A DNA stretch of 27,869 nucleotides from the NCBI GenBank assembly GCA_964369265.1, contig CAYJEV010000016.1, positions 1 through 27,869 of the forward strand. Direction: 5' to 3'. The first letter of the stretch is position 1. Each line of letters begins with the position of its first letter. This stretch comes from DAMCAP01 sp964369265 (GTDB taxonomy: Bacteria; Bacillota; Clostridia; Oscillospirales; Ruminococcaceae). The notes below the pieces were generated by a model. The model was not told the DNA's origin, did no database searches, and saw only the letters and a program-made list of their open reading frames with translations. This document shows, in pieces, positions 1 to 7,224 of this stretch. The translations under genes were made by a program, and so were the position numbers.

Positions 1-126
1 CTAAACAGCTTTCACATTAAAAGCAAGACAAGCACCAAAACGCACCATTCACAACCAAAGCTGGAATGACGACAGGGTGAAAGCTTCACTAAACCCTAAA
101 CAGAGGAACGCACTGTCCGTACTCAT

Positions 127-179
127 CCATCAAGTAAGCGGAGCGGAGCCTTGATGGCAACAAAATCCAAAGGATTTTG
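127..179. repeat. Two adjacent perfect hairpins
   Basis: The first stem is CCATCAAG (127-134) with CTTGATGG (150-157), closing a 15-nt loop that contains a GCGGA direct repeat. The second is CAAAATCC (161-168), loop AAA, GGATTTTG (172-179). Only 3 nt separate them. The patch is GC-richer than its surroundings, is in no gene and has no terminator-like T tract. It could be part of a dispersed intergenic repeat or a structured RNA; only one copy is present in this window. Confidence 0.5.
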
Positions 180-299
180 AGAGGATGAAGCATATACTTT
201 GTTCTGCCATACCCTTTCAAGTTGTTTAGTCGGTTGATTGCTTTGAATTTAATTTTGGGCAACAAAAAAAGCGTATAGATGCAACTACACACTTAATAT

Positions 300-334
300 T
301 AAAGCTAAAAAGCGATAGAGCTAGCTTAGCTTTA
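300..334. repeat. Inverted repeat, 9-bp stem
   Basis: TAAAGCTAA (300-308) and TTAGCTTTA (326-334) are exact inverted copies around a 17-nt loop. Not adjacent to a gene. Function unknown. Confidence 0.4.
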
Positions 335-445
335 TTAAAAGTAAGTGTGTTTTTGTATATGTAAGCCAAAAATATGCAAAGCAAACAACGGATATTATCC
401 GCATATAAAGCTCTTTTCATTGCTGAAAAGCATATTTAACCATAA

Positions 446-467
446 GTTTTTTAGAAACCTAAAAAAC
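446..467. repeat. Hairpin, 9-bp stem and 4-nt loop
   Basis: GTTTTTTAG (446-454), loop AAAC, CTAAAAAAC (459-467). It lacks a T tract outside the stem on either strand, so it is not a typical intrinsic terminator. No gene ends close to it. Confidence 0.4.
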
Positions 468-617
468 GTACTAGGCTACATCTAACAAAAAAACACTCTC
501 CTATCTATAATTAAAATTTACAAGCAAAGCATATCACACATTTTTAGCTTTGTCAATAAAATGTTTTGCGTGAATTTAGATTAGAAATATGTTGTGTGTA
601 AATTTAATGTATTTTTG

Positions 618-647
618 TTGACAATAATGATATAAATATGTTAGAAT
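618..647 (+). promoter_or_regulatory. Sigma-A type promoter for prfC
   Basis: A perfect -35 TTGACA (618-623) lies 18 nt before TAGAAT (642-647), a 5/6 match to the -10. It is about 90 nt upstream of the prfC start, and nothing else in that stretch looks like a promoter. Confidence 0.65.
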
Positions 648-737
648 AATTAGAAATGAGTTTTAAAATAACTATAGTCTAGCGAACAGAAGAAAAACTT
701 TTGTTCGTTTTTATGTGTAATTTAATGGAGGATCATT

Positions 738-2327
738 GTGAGAGATTTTATAGAGGAAATTAAGCGTCGCCGAACATTTGCGATTATCTCGCACCCAGAC
801 GCAGGTAAAACAACATTAACCGAAAAATTGTTACTATACGGAGGCAGCATTCAGCAGGCAGGTATGGTAAAAGGCAAAAAGGGCGCAAGAGCAGCCACTT
901 CCGACTGGATGGAAATAGAGAAGCAAAGAGGAATTTCTGTAACTTCTTCTGTGCTTCAGTTTGAGCATAACGGCTATTGTGTGAATATACTAGACACACC
1001 AGGACATGAAGACTTCTCAGAAGACACATACCGCACACTAATGGCAGCAGATAGCGCAGTAATGGTAATTGATGCCGCTAAGGGCGTTGAGAATCAAACT
1101 AAAAAGCTATTTAAAGTTTGTACAATGAGAAACATTCCGATATTCACTTTTATAAATAAGATGGATAGAGATGCTCGTGATCCGTTTGAACTTTTAGAAG
1201 AAATTGAAGATTTGCTAGATATTCAAACATATCCAATTAACTGGCCTATAGGTTCTGGACGTGACTTTAAAGGTGTTTATGATAGGCATAAAAAGGATAT
1301 TATTGCATTTGAACATCAAGGCAAAATTGGTACGCAACAAGCCCAAGCAACACATCTAAAGCTAGGCGATGAGCGTCTTGACGAAATGCTTACACCAGAG
1401 CTTCACGAAACTTTATGTTCAGATATTGAGCTTCTTGATGGTGCTTCATATGAGTTTGACACTGAAATGGTGGAAAACGGAGGGCTTACTCCTGTTTTCT
1501 TTGGTTCAGCCTTGACTAACTTTGGTGTTGAGCCATTTATAAATGAGTTTTTAAACTTAACTAGCACGCCTTTAGCTCGTGAGTCTAGCGAGGGAAGAAT
1601 AGAGCCTACAAGCGATGTGTTCTCTGGCTTTGTATTTAAAATTCAAGCGAACATGAACAAAGCGCATAGGGATAGAATTGCTTTTGTGCGTGTGTGTAGC
1701 GGAAAGTTTGAGAGGGGAATGGATGTATTCCATGTGCAGGCTGATAAGAAGATTAAGCTTTCACAAACAACACAAATTATGGCTTCTGAGCGTGCAACTG
1801 TAGATGAGGCTTTTGCTGGAGATATAATAGGTGTGTTTGATCCTGGTATTTTCTCAATTGGCGATACTATAACGACTTCAAAATCCAAATTCCAATACGC
1901 AAACATCCCAACTTTCGCCCCAGAACATTTTGCTAAGGTATCCCAAGTTGATACAATGAAGAGAAAACAGTTTATTAAGGGGATTGAGCAGATAGCTCAA
2001 GAGGGAGCGATACAAATTTTTAAAGAGCCAGGCGGCGGAATGGAAGAGGTTATAGTTGGTGTTGTTGGAGCTTTGCAGCTTGAAGTTCTAGAACATAGAC
2101 TAAACAAGGAATATAATGTTGCAATTCGTGTCAACCCTCTATCATATCAGCATATTCGCTGGATTGAAAATGAGGGAGTTGAGTTTAAAAAGCTAAGCCT
2201 AACAAGCGATACAAAGCCTGTTGAGGACTTTAAGGGCAGAAAGCTTCTTCTGTTCACAAGCGAATGGAACATTAACTGGGCATTAGAGCGTAACGAAGGC
2301 TTGTTGCTGACTGATGTTGCAAGATAA
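738..2327 (+). CDS. prfC: Peptide chain release factor 3 (RF3)
   Basis: RF3 is a cytoplasmic translational GTPase that binds the ribosome after peptide release and recycles RF1/RF2. The 529-residue product has the usual RF3 length. Visible GTPase motifs are G1 SHPDAGKT (18-25), switch I RGIS (64-67), G3 DTPGHEDF (86-93, with the catalytic His) and G4 NKMD (140-143). EF-Tu-like domain II and the RF3 C-terminal domain follow. Start is GTG at 738, chosen because GGAGG lies at 727-731 and the family sequence begins there. It is a single gene with its own promoter and a hairpin terminator 20 nt after the stop. The RF3 assignment over EF-G rests on the length and the RF3-type SHPDAGKTT and KGARAATSDWM sequences. 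Confidence 0.97.
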   Translation: MRDFIEEIKRRRTFAIISHPDAGKTTLTEKLLLYGGSIQQAGMVKGKKGARAATSDWMEIEKQRGISVTSSVLQFEHNGYCVNILDTPGHEDFSEDTYRTLMAADSAVMVIDAAKGVENQTKKLFKVCTMRNIPIFTFINKMDRDARDPFELLEEIEDLLDIQTYPINWPIGSGRDFKGVYDRHKKDIIAFEHQGKIGTQQAQATHLKLGDERLDEMLTPELHETLCSDIELLDGASYEFDTEMVENGGLTPVFFGSALTNFGVEPFINEFLNLTSTPLARESSEGRIEPTSDVFSGFVFKIQANMNKAHRDRIAFVRVCSGKFERGMDVFHVQADKKIKLSQTTQIMASERATVDEAFAGDIIGVFDPGIFSIGDTITTSKSKFQYANIPTFAPEHFAKVSQVDTMKRKQFIKGIEQIAQEGAIQIFKEPGGGMEEVIVGVVGALQLEVLEHRLNKEYNVAIRVNPLSYQHIRWIENEGVEFKKLSLTSDTKPVEDFKGRKLLLFTSEWNINWALERNEGLLLTDVAR

Positions 2328-2346
2328 AATTAGTAATAGTTAATTA

Positions 2347-2380
2347 AGTGGTGGTGAGCAAAATAGCTTGCCACCATTTT
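2347..2380 (+). terminator. Hairpin terminator after prfC
   Basis: A 14-bp stem with two G-T wobbles (2347-2360 with 2367-2380) closes the loop AAAATA. The 3' arm ends in a short T run. The weak T tract suggests partial termination, so some transcripts may continue into the next gene. Confidence 0.55.
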
Positions 2381-2408
2381 AGCAATAATCTTAAGGAGGA
2401 AAGACAAC

Positions 2409-3056
2409 ATGAAGATATTTAATGAGCAGTTTTTAGAGGAAATATCTGCCGTTAAAAGAGAAGAACTAGGTGAAATAGACAGATTAAATAATTCTGAAAA
2501 TAACTATCCGGTTTATTGCAAGCCAATAAATACATATATTGCTTATTTGCTTAATAAGCATATAGTATCAAGAGAGCATAAGTATTGCGCTCCATTATCC
2601 GAAATTGAGGAGCTTTACGGCAAAGATAGCCTAAGATACAAGTTTATGGAAGCGTTTATGCCTAGTAAGATAAGCGATTTGAGATATAGATTTATGTCTA
2701 GCGAAGTAAAGTGTGAGGTTGTAGACTTGTGGATTGCGTTTTGTGAGGATAGCGAAATTATGTCAAGGGCTATGTCGGCAGCAATTGGCGAAGAGGTTAT
2801 GGTGATTGGTGGATACTTTATCAATTCAATGTCATTTGGGAGGGACTTTTATCTTAATGATGCTGGAACAGTTTATTATTTAGATAACCCAACTGATGAA
2901 ATTGGTGTGTTTGCTTATAGCCTTCAAGATTTTTTTATTAAGATTTTTGGAGTTGTGCAAAATTCAAGGATTAAGCTTTCTGAGTTACCAAAAGAAGTGT
3001 TTTGGAAATATTATGAATGCTTAGATGAGCTTGAGTTAGAGCTCAAAAATAAATAG
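2409..3056 (+). CDS. Hypothetical protein, 215 residues (weakly SUKH-like)
   Basis: I do not recognise this gene with confidence. It has a strong AAGGAGGA ribosome binding site at 2393-2400 and a start at 2409. The product is acidic and soluble, with no signal peptide or membrane helix. Its C-terminal half, around IGGYFINSMSF and DAGTVYYLDNPTDEIGVF then a DFFIKIFG end, has the strand pattern of SMI1/KNR4 (SUKH) proteins, many of which are immunity proteins to secreted nuclease toxins. That resemblance is by eye only. It follows prfC after a weak terminator and ends with TAG immediately before a 100-N gap, so its downstream neighbour cannot be seen. Confidence 0.75.
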   Translation: MKIFNEQFLEEISAVKREELGEIDRLNNSENNYPVYCKPINTYIAYLLNKHIVSREHKYCAPLSEIEELYGKDSLRYKFMEAFMPSKISDLRYRFMSSEVKCEVVDLWIAFCEDSEIMSRAMSAAIGEEVMVIGGYFINSMSFGRDFYLNDAGTVYYLDNPTDEIGVFAYSLQDFFIKIFGVVQNSRIKLSELPKEVFWKYYECLDELELELKNK

Positions 3057-3156
3057 NNNNNNNNNNNNNNNNNNNNNNNNNNNNNNNNNNNNNNNNNNNN
3101 NNNNNNNNNNNNNNNNNNNNNNNNNNNNNNNNNNNNNNNNNNNNNNNNNNNNNNNN
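3057..3156. other. Assembly gap of 100 N
   Basis: A run of exactly 100 N marks a scaffold join of unknown true length. The left contig ends right at the stop codon of the preceding gene. Unlike the other two gaps in the window, the two edges share no obvious overlap. Confidence 0.95.
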
Positions 3157-3210
3157 TTTGCGACATTTTAAACGACTTGTAGTCGGCTTAAAGTCTTGAT
3201 ATAGCATGTG

Positions 3211-3270
3211 ATTTCAATCCATCACGAAGTGATACATTAACTTTTTACTTTTCATCCTTCATTTTTCACT
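3211..3270. repeat. Short hairpin plus pyrimidine-rich tract, possible dispersed repeat
   Basis: ATTTCAATCC at 3211-3220 is followed directly by the hairpin ATCAC-GAA-GTGAT (3221-3233), then by a tract of TTTTTAC/TTTTCAT/TTTTTCAC words to about 3270. Short imperfect TTTTTCA words after a small hairpin are reminiscent of dispersed intergenic repeats in gut Clostridia genomes. That comparison is from memory, and this window has a single copy. Confidence 0.3.
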
Positions 3271-3275
3271 AAGTC

Positions 3276-3309
3276 AAAAAAAAGATGGATAGTAAAATAC
3301 CATCCATCT
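3276..3309 (-). terminator. Intrinsic terminator of the PAP2 phosphatase gene
   Basis: Read on the minus strand, AGATGGAT (3309-3302), one mismatch, GTA, a 3-nt loop, TAC and ATCCATCT form an 11-pair stem followed by an 8-T tract (3283-3276). It begins 12 nt after the stop of the minus-strand gene. Confidence 0.85.
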
Positions 3310-3320
3310 AGTTAAAAATT

Positions 3321-4019
3321 CTATTGATCGTTTGGGGTATCAACATTTGGAGTTTCGGCTTTCTCAACCTTAATGCTCTCGATGTTAATGTCATCATTAG
3401 TGCTAATGCTTTCGATAGCACCAGTTGAACTTGTGTTAATTGTGATGTTAACATCTGTTGGCCCTTTTGGTTTTTTCTTTGGTGCTGTTAAAGCAACTGC
3501 TATGTTAGCGCAGATAACGCCAACAAACAATCCAGCTATAACATCACTTGGATAGTGAACCATTAAGATTAGTCTTGAAAGTGCAACTAAAGCGGCAAAG
3601 CTAATAATTATTCCATCGAATAGTCTTTGCTTTCTCTTTGAAGTGATAGTGTAAGCAAAAGCTGCTGCAAAAGCTGCGCTTGTGTGTCCAGATGGGAATG
3701 AGAAATCGTCTGGCTCTGTTGTTTGTGCAACTGAAACTCCAGCATCAAATGGTCTTGGTCTTTCCACCATTGGCTTTATCGCCACATTTGTGATTAAGAA
3801 AGAAAGCACTAACGCAACAGCCATAGCAATTGCAGTTCTTCTTGTGCCTTTGAAGAAGGCCAAAGCAGCAGTCAGCACTATCCATAATGCGCCAAAGCTA
3901 GTTAGCAAAGAAACAAGACGCATTAAAAGCATAAGCCATGGGAACTGGAATGCGCCTGTTAGCCAATCCAAAATTACCACATCAGCTGTTACTATAGCAT
4001 TAATTAAAAAATCAAACAT
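3321..4019 (-). CDS. PAP2-family membrane phosphatase
   Basis: Integral membrane phosphatase of the type 2 phosphatidic acid phosphatase family, whose members dephosphorylate lipid phosphates such as undecaprenyl diphosphate, phosphatidylglycerophosphate or phosphatidate. All three signature motifs are visible in the 232-residue product: K82...RPRP (C1), PSGH at 109-112 (C2), and SR at 148-149 with His155 and Asp159 (C3). Four to five hydrophobic helices surround them. The last about 50 residues form a hydrophilic, Ser/Thr/Asn- and acid-rich tail after a KKKPK stop-transfer-like patch, which is unusual for the family. Start ATG at 4019 has GGGAGGA upstream. Monocistronic with its own promoter and terminator. 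The substrate cannot be told from sequence; undecaprenyl diphosphate recycling is one plausible role. Confidence 0.9.
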   Translation of the reverse strand: MFDFLINAIVTADVVILDWLTGAFQFPWLMLLMRLVSLLTSFGALWIVLTAALAFFKGTRRTAIAMAVALVLSFLITNVAIKPMVERPRPFDAGVSVAQTTEPDDFSFPSGHTSAAFAAAFAYTITSKRKQRLFDGIIISFAALVALSRLILMVHYPSDVIAGLFVGVICANIAVALTAPKKKPKGPTDVNITINTSSTGAIESISTNDDINIESIKVEKAETPNVDTPNDQ

Positions 4020-4050
4020 AAAAATTCCTCCCGAATGTTATTATAGCGAC

Positions 4051-4080
4051 ATTATAACATATAAGTTAACAAAAAGTAAA
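4051..4080 (-). promoter_or_regulatory. Promoter for the PAP2 phosphatase gene
   Basis: On the minus strand a TATAAT -10 (4056-4051) lies 18 nt downstream of TTTACT (4080-4075), a 4/6 match to the -35. It sits about 30 nt before the start codon, which implies a short leader carrying the ribosome binding site. Confidence 0.6.
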
Positions 4081-4164
4081 GAGGGTTTTTAGAGTGTTAA
4101 CTATTTGTTCATTTTCGTCTTGTGGTTATTCTCTCTTATTCTATTTATCGCTTTAAAATGCATG

Positions 4165-4193
4165 TTGACATAAAGTGATTGTTATTGTATAAT
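4165..4193 (+). promoter_or_regulatory. Perfect consensus sigma-A promoter
   Basis: TTGACA (4165-4170), a 17-nt spacer and TATAAT (4188-4193) match the consensus at all twelve positions. The start codon of the small membrane protein lies 48 nt downstream. Strong constitutive expression is expected unless it is repressed. Confidence 0.9.
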
Positions 4194-4241
4194 AGCGTTT
4201 GGAAATTAAGAGAATAATTAAAAGAAAAAAAGGAACAGATT

Positions 4242-4781
4242 ATGACAACAACAAAGTTTTTCGCAAACAAACAAAAGGCACAAAAATCTCTAATGATGGC
4301 TTATGGTGCAGTGGTGGTTGGAGCAATACTATTCGTGATTGCAATAACAGCTGACATTAGTTATTCAATGACAGGGTTTTGGGGAGCATTTGGAGGCGCA
4401 TTTATAGGCGGTGGTGTTATGGTTATAAGCACTAACTCTCACTTTGCTAAATCAAAAGAACCTGTACTTTTAGTTAGTGCTGATGAAAATGGTGTAACTC
4501 TATATGTTTCTAAAGATACATATAAGACTATTAGCTATGACCAAATCAACGAAATTAAATATGTTTCCAATGGCGCACTAAATAAAGCTGTTGTTTTCAG
4601 CCTAGTAAATCCTCAAGAGTATTTAGCTTCACTTTCTCCAAAAGATGCAAAGCTTGCTAAAAACAACGAGAAGATGTTTAAATCTCCATGTGCAGTGATG
4701 GTTTCTCTTTCAGAGAGTTCAAATACTGAAATTGCTAATGCGCTAGCTCAAGCAATGTCACAAAATAAAGCTTCTCTTTAA
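4242..4781 (+). CDS. Small two-helix membrane protein (possible STM3941-like)
   Basis: The 179-residue product has two predicted membrane helices near the N terminus (about 17-37 and 45-63, the second glycine-rich) and a soluble C-terminal domain of about 110 residues. The segment from PVLLVSADENGVTLY to ISYDQINEIKYVS has the strand-and-IxxI pattern of bacterial PH-like domains. The layout resembles the STM3941 family of uncharacterised membrane proteins, but this is recognition by eye. Start ATG at 4242 follows an AAAGGAA ribosome binding site. It is monocistronic, with a perfect consensus promoter and a strong terminator, so it is probably abundant. Function unknown. Confidence 0.85.
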   Translation: MTTTKFFANKQKAQKSLMMAYGAVVVGAILFVIAITADISYSMTGFWGAFGGAFIGGGVMVISTNSHFAKSKEPVLLVSADENGVTLYVSKDTYKTISYDQINEIKYVSNGALNKAVVFSLVNPQEYLASLSPKDAKLAKNNEKMFKSPCAVMVSLSESSNTEIANALAQAMSQNKASL

Positions 4782-4795
4782 TACAAGACAAACAC

Positions 4796-4836
4796 AAACC
4801 ACCAACTTGAAATCAAGCTGGTGGTTTAATTTTTTT
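4796..4836 (+). terminator. Strong intrinsic terminator
   Basis: AAACCACCA (4796-4804), one A/C mismatch, CTTG, loop AAAT, CAAG, TGGTGGTTT (4819-4827), then seven T (4830-4836). It separates the membrane protein gene from the convergent EF-G-like gene. On the minus strand there is no good T tract, so it works mainly for the plus strand. Confidence 0.88.
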
Positions 4837-4850
4837 GTTATTATATTAAA

Positions 4851-6920
4851 CTACTCTTCCATAAAAGCCTTTGCGTCTTCGATTACATCAGCCTCTAGGT
4901 TTGTTGGAAGAAGCTCATAGCGAGCAAATTCAAGCTCAAAATTGCCTCTGCCTTGTGTCATGGAGCGAAGAGTTGTTGTGAAATCATACATCTCGCTCAT
5001 TGGCACTTCTGCCTCTATCTCTTGGCCGTCTTTGCTTGGGTTCATTCCCATAATTCTGCCGCGACGCTTGTTAACATCACTAATAATATCGCCAGTATAA
5101 TTATCAGGAGCAGTAACCTTTAATGAACCAACAGGCTCAAGTAAAGCTGGGCTCGCTTCAACCATACCAGTTTTGTATGCGATACTAGCAGCCATCTTAA
5201 ACGCCATTTCAGAGGAGTCAACTGGGTGATAAGAGCCATCAACCAAAGTTGCCTTAATACCAACTACAGGGTACCCAGCGAGCACGCCCTTTTTAGTCGC
5301 ATCTTGAAGCCCCTTTTCAACAGCTGGGAAGAAGTTCTTTGGAACAGCTCCGCCAACTACCTTTTCATCAAATATAACCTCTTCGCCGTCATGTGGAGCG
5401 AATTCAATCCAAACATCTCCAAACTGTCCATGTCCGCCAGATTGTTTTTTATGCCTTCCTTGAACCTTAACAGCCTTGCGAATAGTTTCTCTATAAGCAA
5501 CTCTTGGTCTTTCAAGCCTGCCTTCTGCGCCAAATTTAGATTTTAATCTGCTCATGATAATATCTAAGTGTTGATCGCCTAAACCAGAAAGAAGTTGTTG
5601 GCGAGTTTCAGAATCTTGAACAAAACCAACGCATGGATCTTCCTCAATTAAGCGATAAATGCCTTGTGCTATCTTTCCTTCATCTCCCTTATTAAGCGCA
5701 ACAACGCTCATTGTCAGGGTTGGAGTTGGGAACTTAACAGCACTCAACGTCACAACTCTCTTTGGATCGCAAAGAGTATCGCCTGTCATAGTATCAGCAA
5801 GCTTTGTAACAGCACCAATATCACCAGCTGTGATAAAGGAAGTGTCTTCTTGCTTTTTGCCAATTGCATAAATTATCTTGCCCATTCTTTCAGGATTGCC
5901 TGTTCTTGAGTTAGTTGGTGAAATCTCGTTTGATAGCTTTCCAGCAACCACCTTAACAAAAGATAGCTTTCCAACAAATGGGTCAGCAACTGTCTTAAAC
6001 ACATAAGCAGCTAAAGGAGCTTCGTCTGTGCATTCAATTTCAACTGGGTTGCCCTCGCTATCCTCAGCTATTTCGCTGCCACTTTCCCATGCAGATGGCA
6101 GATGGTCAACAATAGCATCAAGAAGCATGTCAACAGCCTCTAGAGAAGTTGCAGAGCCACAAAGCACTGGCGCTATAGATCCAGTCTTAACTCCGTTGTG
6201 TATGCCAGAAAGGATTTCATCTCTTGTGAATGCCTCACCAGAGAAATACTTCTCAAAAAGCTCTTCGTTTGTTTCAGCAACAGCCTCTGAAATAGCATTT
6301 TTTAGACCATCTAGCCTATGCCCTAAATCAGGCATTGCAATTTCTGAAGGCTCACCTTTTGTAGAATATTTATACGCCTTATTCTCAACAAGGTTTATGT
6401 AACAAGTTACAACACCATTTTCCATCACAGGAACTACTAATGGACAAACCGATGGTCCAAAAGAAGCTTTAAGCTCTGCTAGGACTTTATAAAAATCTGC
6501 GTTTTCCGCATCTAATTTTCCAACAAAAAACATCGTCGCCTTGCCTTGTTCTTTTGCAAGGTTGTATGCCTTTTCGGCACCCACTGTTACACCGTCTTTT
6601 CCTGAAACAGCAACGATTACACTCTCAGCTGCACGAACGCCCTCATAAAAGCCTGTTGCGAAGTCAAATGCACCTGGTGTGTCTATAATATTAATCTTAG
6701 TTGATCCCCAAGCAAATGGTACTATTGCCGAAGATATAGAAACTGTTCTTTTTATCTCCTCTGGATCGAAGTCACAAAGGGTATTTCCGTTTTCTACTCT
6801 GCCAAGTCGCTCACTTGCGCCAGCTTTGAATACTAAAGCCTCTGCTAAAGAAGTCTTTCCGCTTCCACCATGCCCTGCTAAAGCTACATTTCTTATCTTG
6901 CTTGCGAGATATTGTCTCAT
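4851..6920 (-). CDS. EF-G-like translational GTPase paralogue with substituted motifs
   Basis: The 689-residue product has the full EF-G domain order: GTPase domain, domain II, domain III, domain IV (about 475-590, including VAYRETIRK and GGHGQFGDVWIEF) and domain V (MGMNPSKDGQEIEAEVPMSEM). The GTPase motifs differ from canonical EF-G. G1 is GHGGSGKT (16-23) rather than AHIDAGKT, G3 is DTPGAFDF (80-87) with Ala in place of the catalytic His, G4 is GKLD (134-137) rather than NKMD, and switch I has KRTVSI. This pattern fits the EF-G-like or EF-G2 side branch of the family, whose role is poorly defined, not the housekeeping translocase. Start ATG at 6920 follows AAGGGG. It has its own promoter and a leader with two palindromes. 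Confidence 0.93.
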   Translation of the reverse strand: MRQYLASKIRNVALAGHGGSGKTSLAEALVFKAGASERLGRVENGNTLCDFDPEEIKRTVSISSAIVPFAWGSTKINIIDTPGAFDFATGFYEGVRAAESVIVAVSGKDGVTVGAEKAYNLAKEQGKATMFFVGKLDAENADFYKVLAELKASFGPSVCPLVVPVMENGVVTCYINLVENKAYKYSTKGEPSEIAMPDLGHRLDGLKNAISEAVAETNEELFEKYFSGEAFTRDEILSGIHNGVKTGSIAPVLCGSATSLEAVDMLLDAIVDHLPSAWESGSEIAEDSEGNPVEIECTDEAPLAAYVFKTVADPFVGKLSFVKVVAGKLSNEISPTNSRTGNPERMGKIIYAIGKKQEDTSFITAGDIGAVTKLADTMTGDTLCDPKRVVTLSAVKFPTPTLTMSVVALNKGDEGKIAQGIYRLIEEDPCVGFVQDSETRQQLLSGLGDQHLDIIMSRLKSKFGAEGRLERPRVAYRETIRKAVKVQGRHKKQSGGHGQFGDVWIEFAPHDGEEVIFDEKVVGGAVPKNFFPAVEKGLQDATKKGVLAGYPVVGIKATLVDGSYHPVDSSEMAFKMAASIAYKTGMVEASPALLEPVGSLKVTAPDNYTGDIISDVNKRRGRIMGMNPSKDGQEIEAEVPMSEMYDFTTTLRSMTQGRGNFELEFARYELLPTNLEADVIEDAKAFMEE

Positions 6921-6937
6921 AATAGATATCCCCTTTC

Positions 6938-6952
6938 AGTCGATTATCGACT
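6938..6952 (-). promoter_or_regulatory. Palindrome just upstream of the EF-G-like ribosome binding site
   Basis: AGTCGAT-T-ATCGACT (plus strand) is an exact inverted repeat placed between the promoter and the AAGGGG ribosome binding site of the minus-strand gene. As RNA it can fold into a 6-bp hairpin with a 3-nt loop. As DNA it could be an operator downstream of the -10. Function inferred from position only. Confidence 0.4.
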
Positions 6953-6967
6953 ATTGTTTATTTGTTC

Positions 6968-6986
6968 CAAATACTAGCAGTATTTG
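6968..6986 (-). promoter_or_regulatory. Second inverted repeat in the EF-G-like leader
   Basis: CAAATACT-AGC-AGTATTTG is an exact 8-bp inverted repeat with a 3-nt centre. It starts about 14 nt downstream of the -10 box of the EF-G-like gene, so it lies close to the transcription start. Candidate operator or leader hairpin. Confidence 0.4.
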
Positions 6987-6999
6987 TAAACCTATTGCT

Positions 7000-7028
7000 A
7001 TTATACAATAATACTATTTACTTTTCAA
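7000..7028 (-). promoter_or_regulatory. Promoter for the EF-G-like gene
   Basis: On the minus strand TTGAAA (7028-7023), a 17-nt spacer and TATAAT (7005-7000) match 10 of 12 consensus positions closely. This predicts a leader of about 75 nt. Confidence 0.8.
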
Positions 7029-7162
7029 TAGATTATATACTTTTTGACTATTTTCACAAAAATAATCGCTTTTATATGGCAAATAGTAAATAATGTAATA
7101 TTAGTTTACAATTATGGTATTGTATATTTACAAAATTTTGATTATTTTTTATTCACAAACTA

Positions 7163-7191
7163 TTGCATATATGCAAAAATAATTGTATAAT
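7163..7191 (+). promoter_or_regulatory. Promoter for the M14 peptidase gene, overlapped by a palindrome
   Basis: A perfect TATAAT -10 (7186-7191) lies 17 nt after TTGCAT (7163-7168), a poor -35. The -35 forms the left half of the exact 14-bp palindrome TTGCATATATGCAA (7163-7176). A weak -35 covered by a symmetric site is a common arrangement for a regulated promoter. No regulator is identified in the window. Confidence 0.6.
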
Positions 7192-7224
7192 AGTAAAAAA
7201 CAATGAATAGAAAGGGGTCTAAAC

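Larger units (their letters stand above)
1..617. other. Long non-coding stretch with hairpins, no supported gene
   Basis: No reading frame here has a good ribosome binding site plus a plausible protein. The two short minus-strand frames (89-292 and 226-420) run through inverted repeats and look spurious. What can be seen is a GC-richer patch at about 100-180 with two adjacent perfect hairpins, a 9-bp inverted repeat at 300-334, and a 9-bp hairpin at 446-467. The rest is AT-rich. It may be an edge of a dispersed repeat or untranslated RNA, but the sequence alone does not decide. Confidence 0.6.

Noticed and set aside
89..420. Two short overlapping minus-strand reading frames near the window start
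   Set aside because: They have no convincing ribosome binding site, run through perfect inverted repeats, and give Leu/Cys-rich products with no recognisable pattern.
3211..3233. ATTTCAATCC followed by a small hairpin resembles part of a type I-C CRISPR repeat
   Set aside because: There is a single copy, no spacers and no cas genes in the window.
3682..4092. A 136-codon plus-strand frame opposite the PAP2 gene
   Set aside because: It lies antisense to a gene with all three family motifs and covers that gene's promoter.
6028..6402. A 124-codon plus-strand frame inside the EF-G-like gene
   Set aside because: It is an antisense shadow of conserved coding sequence, with no start site signals.
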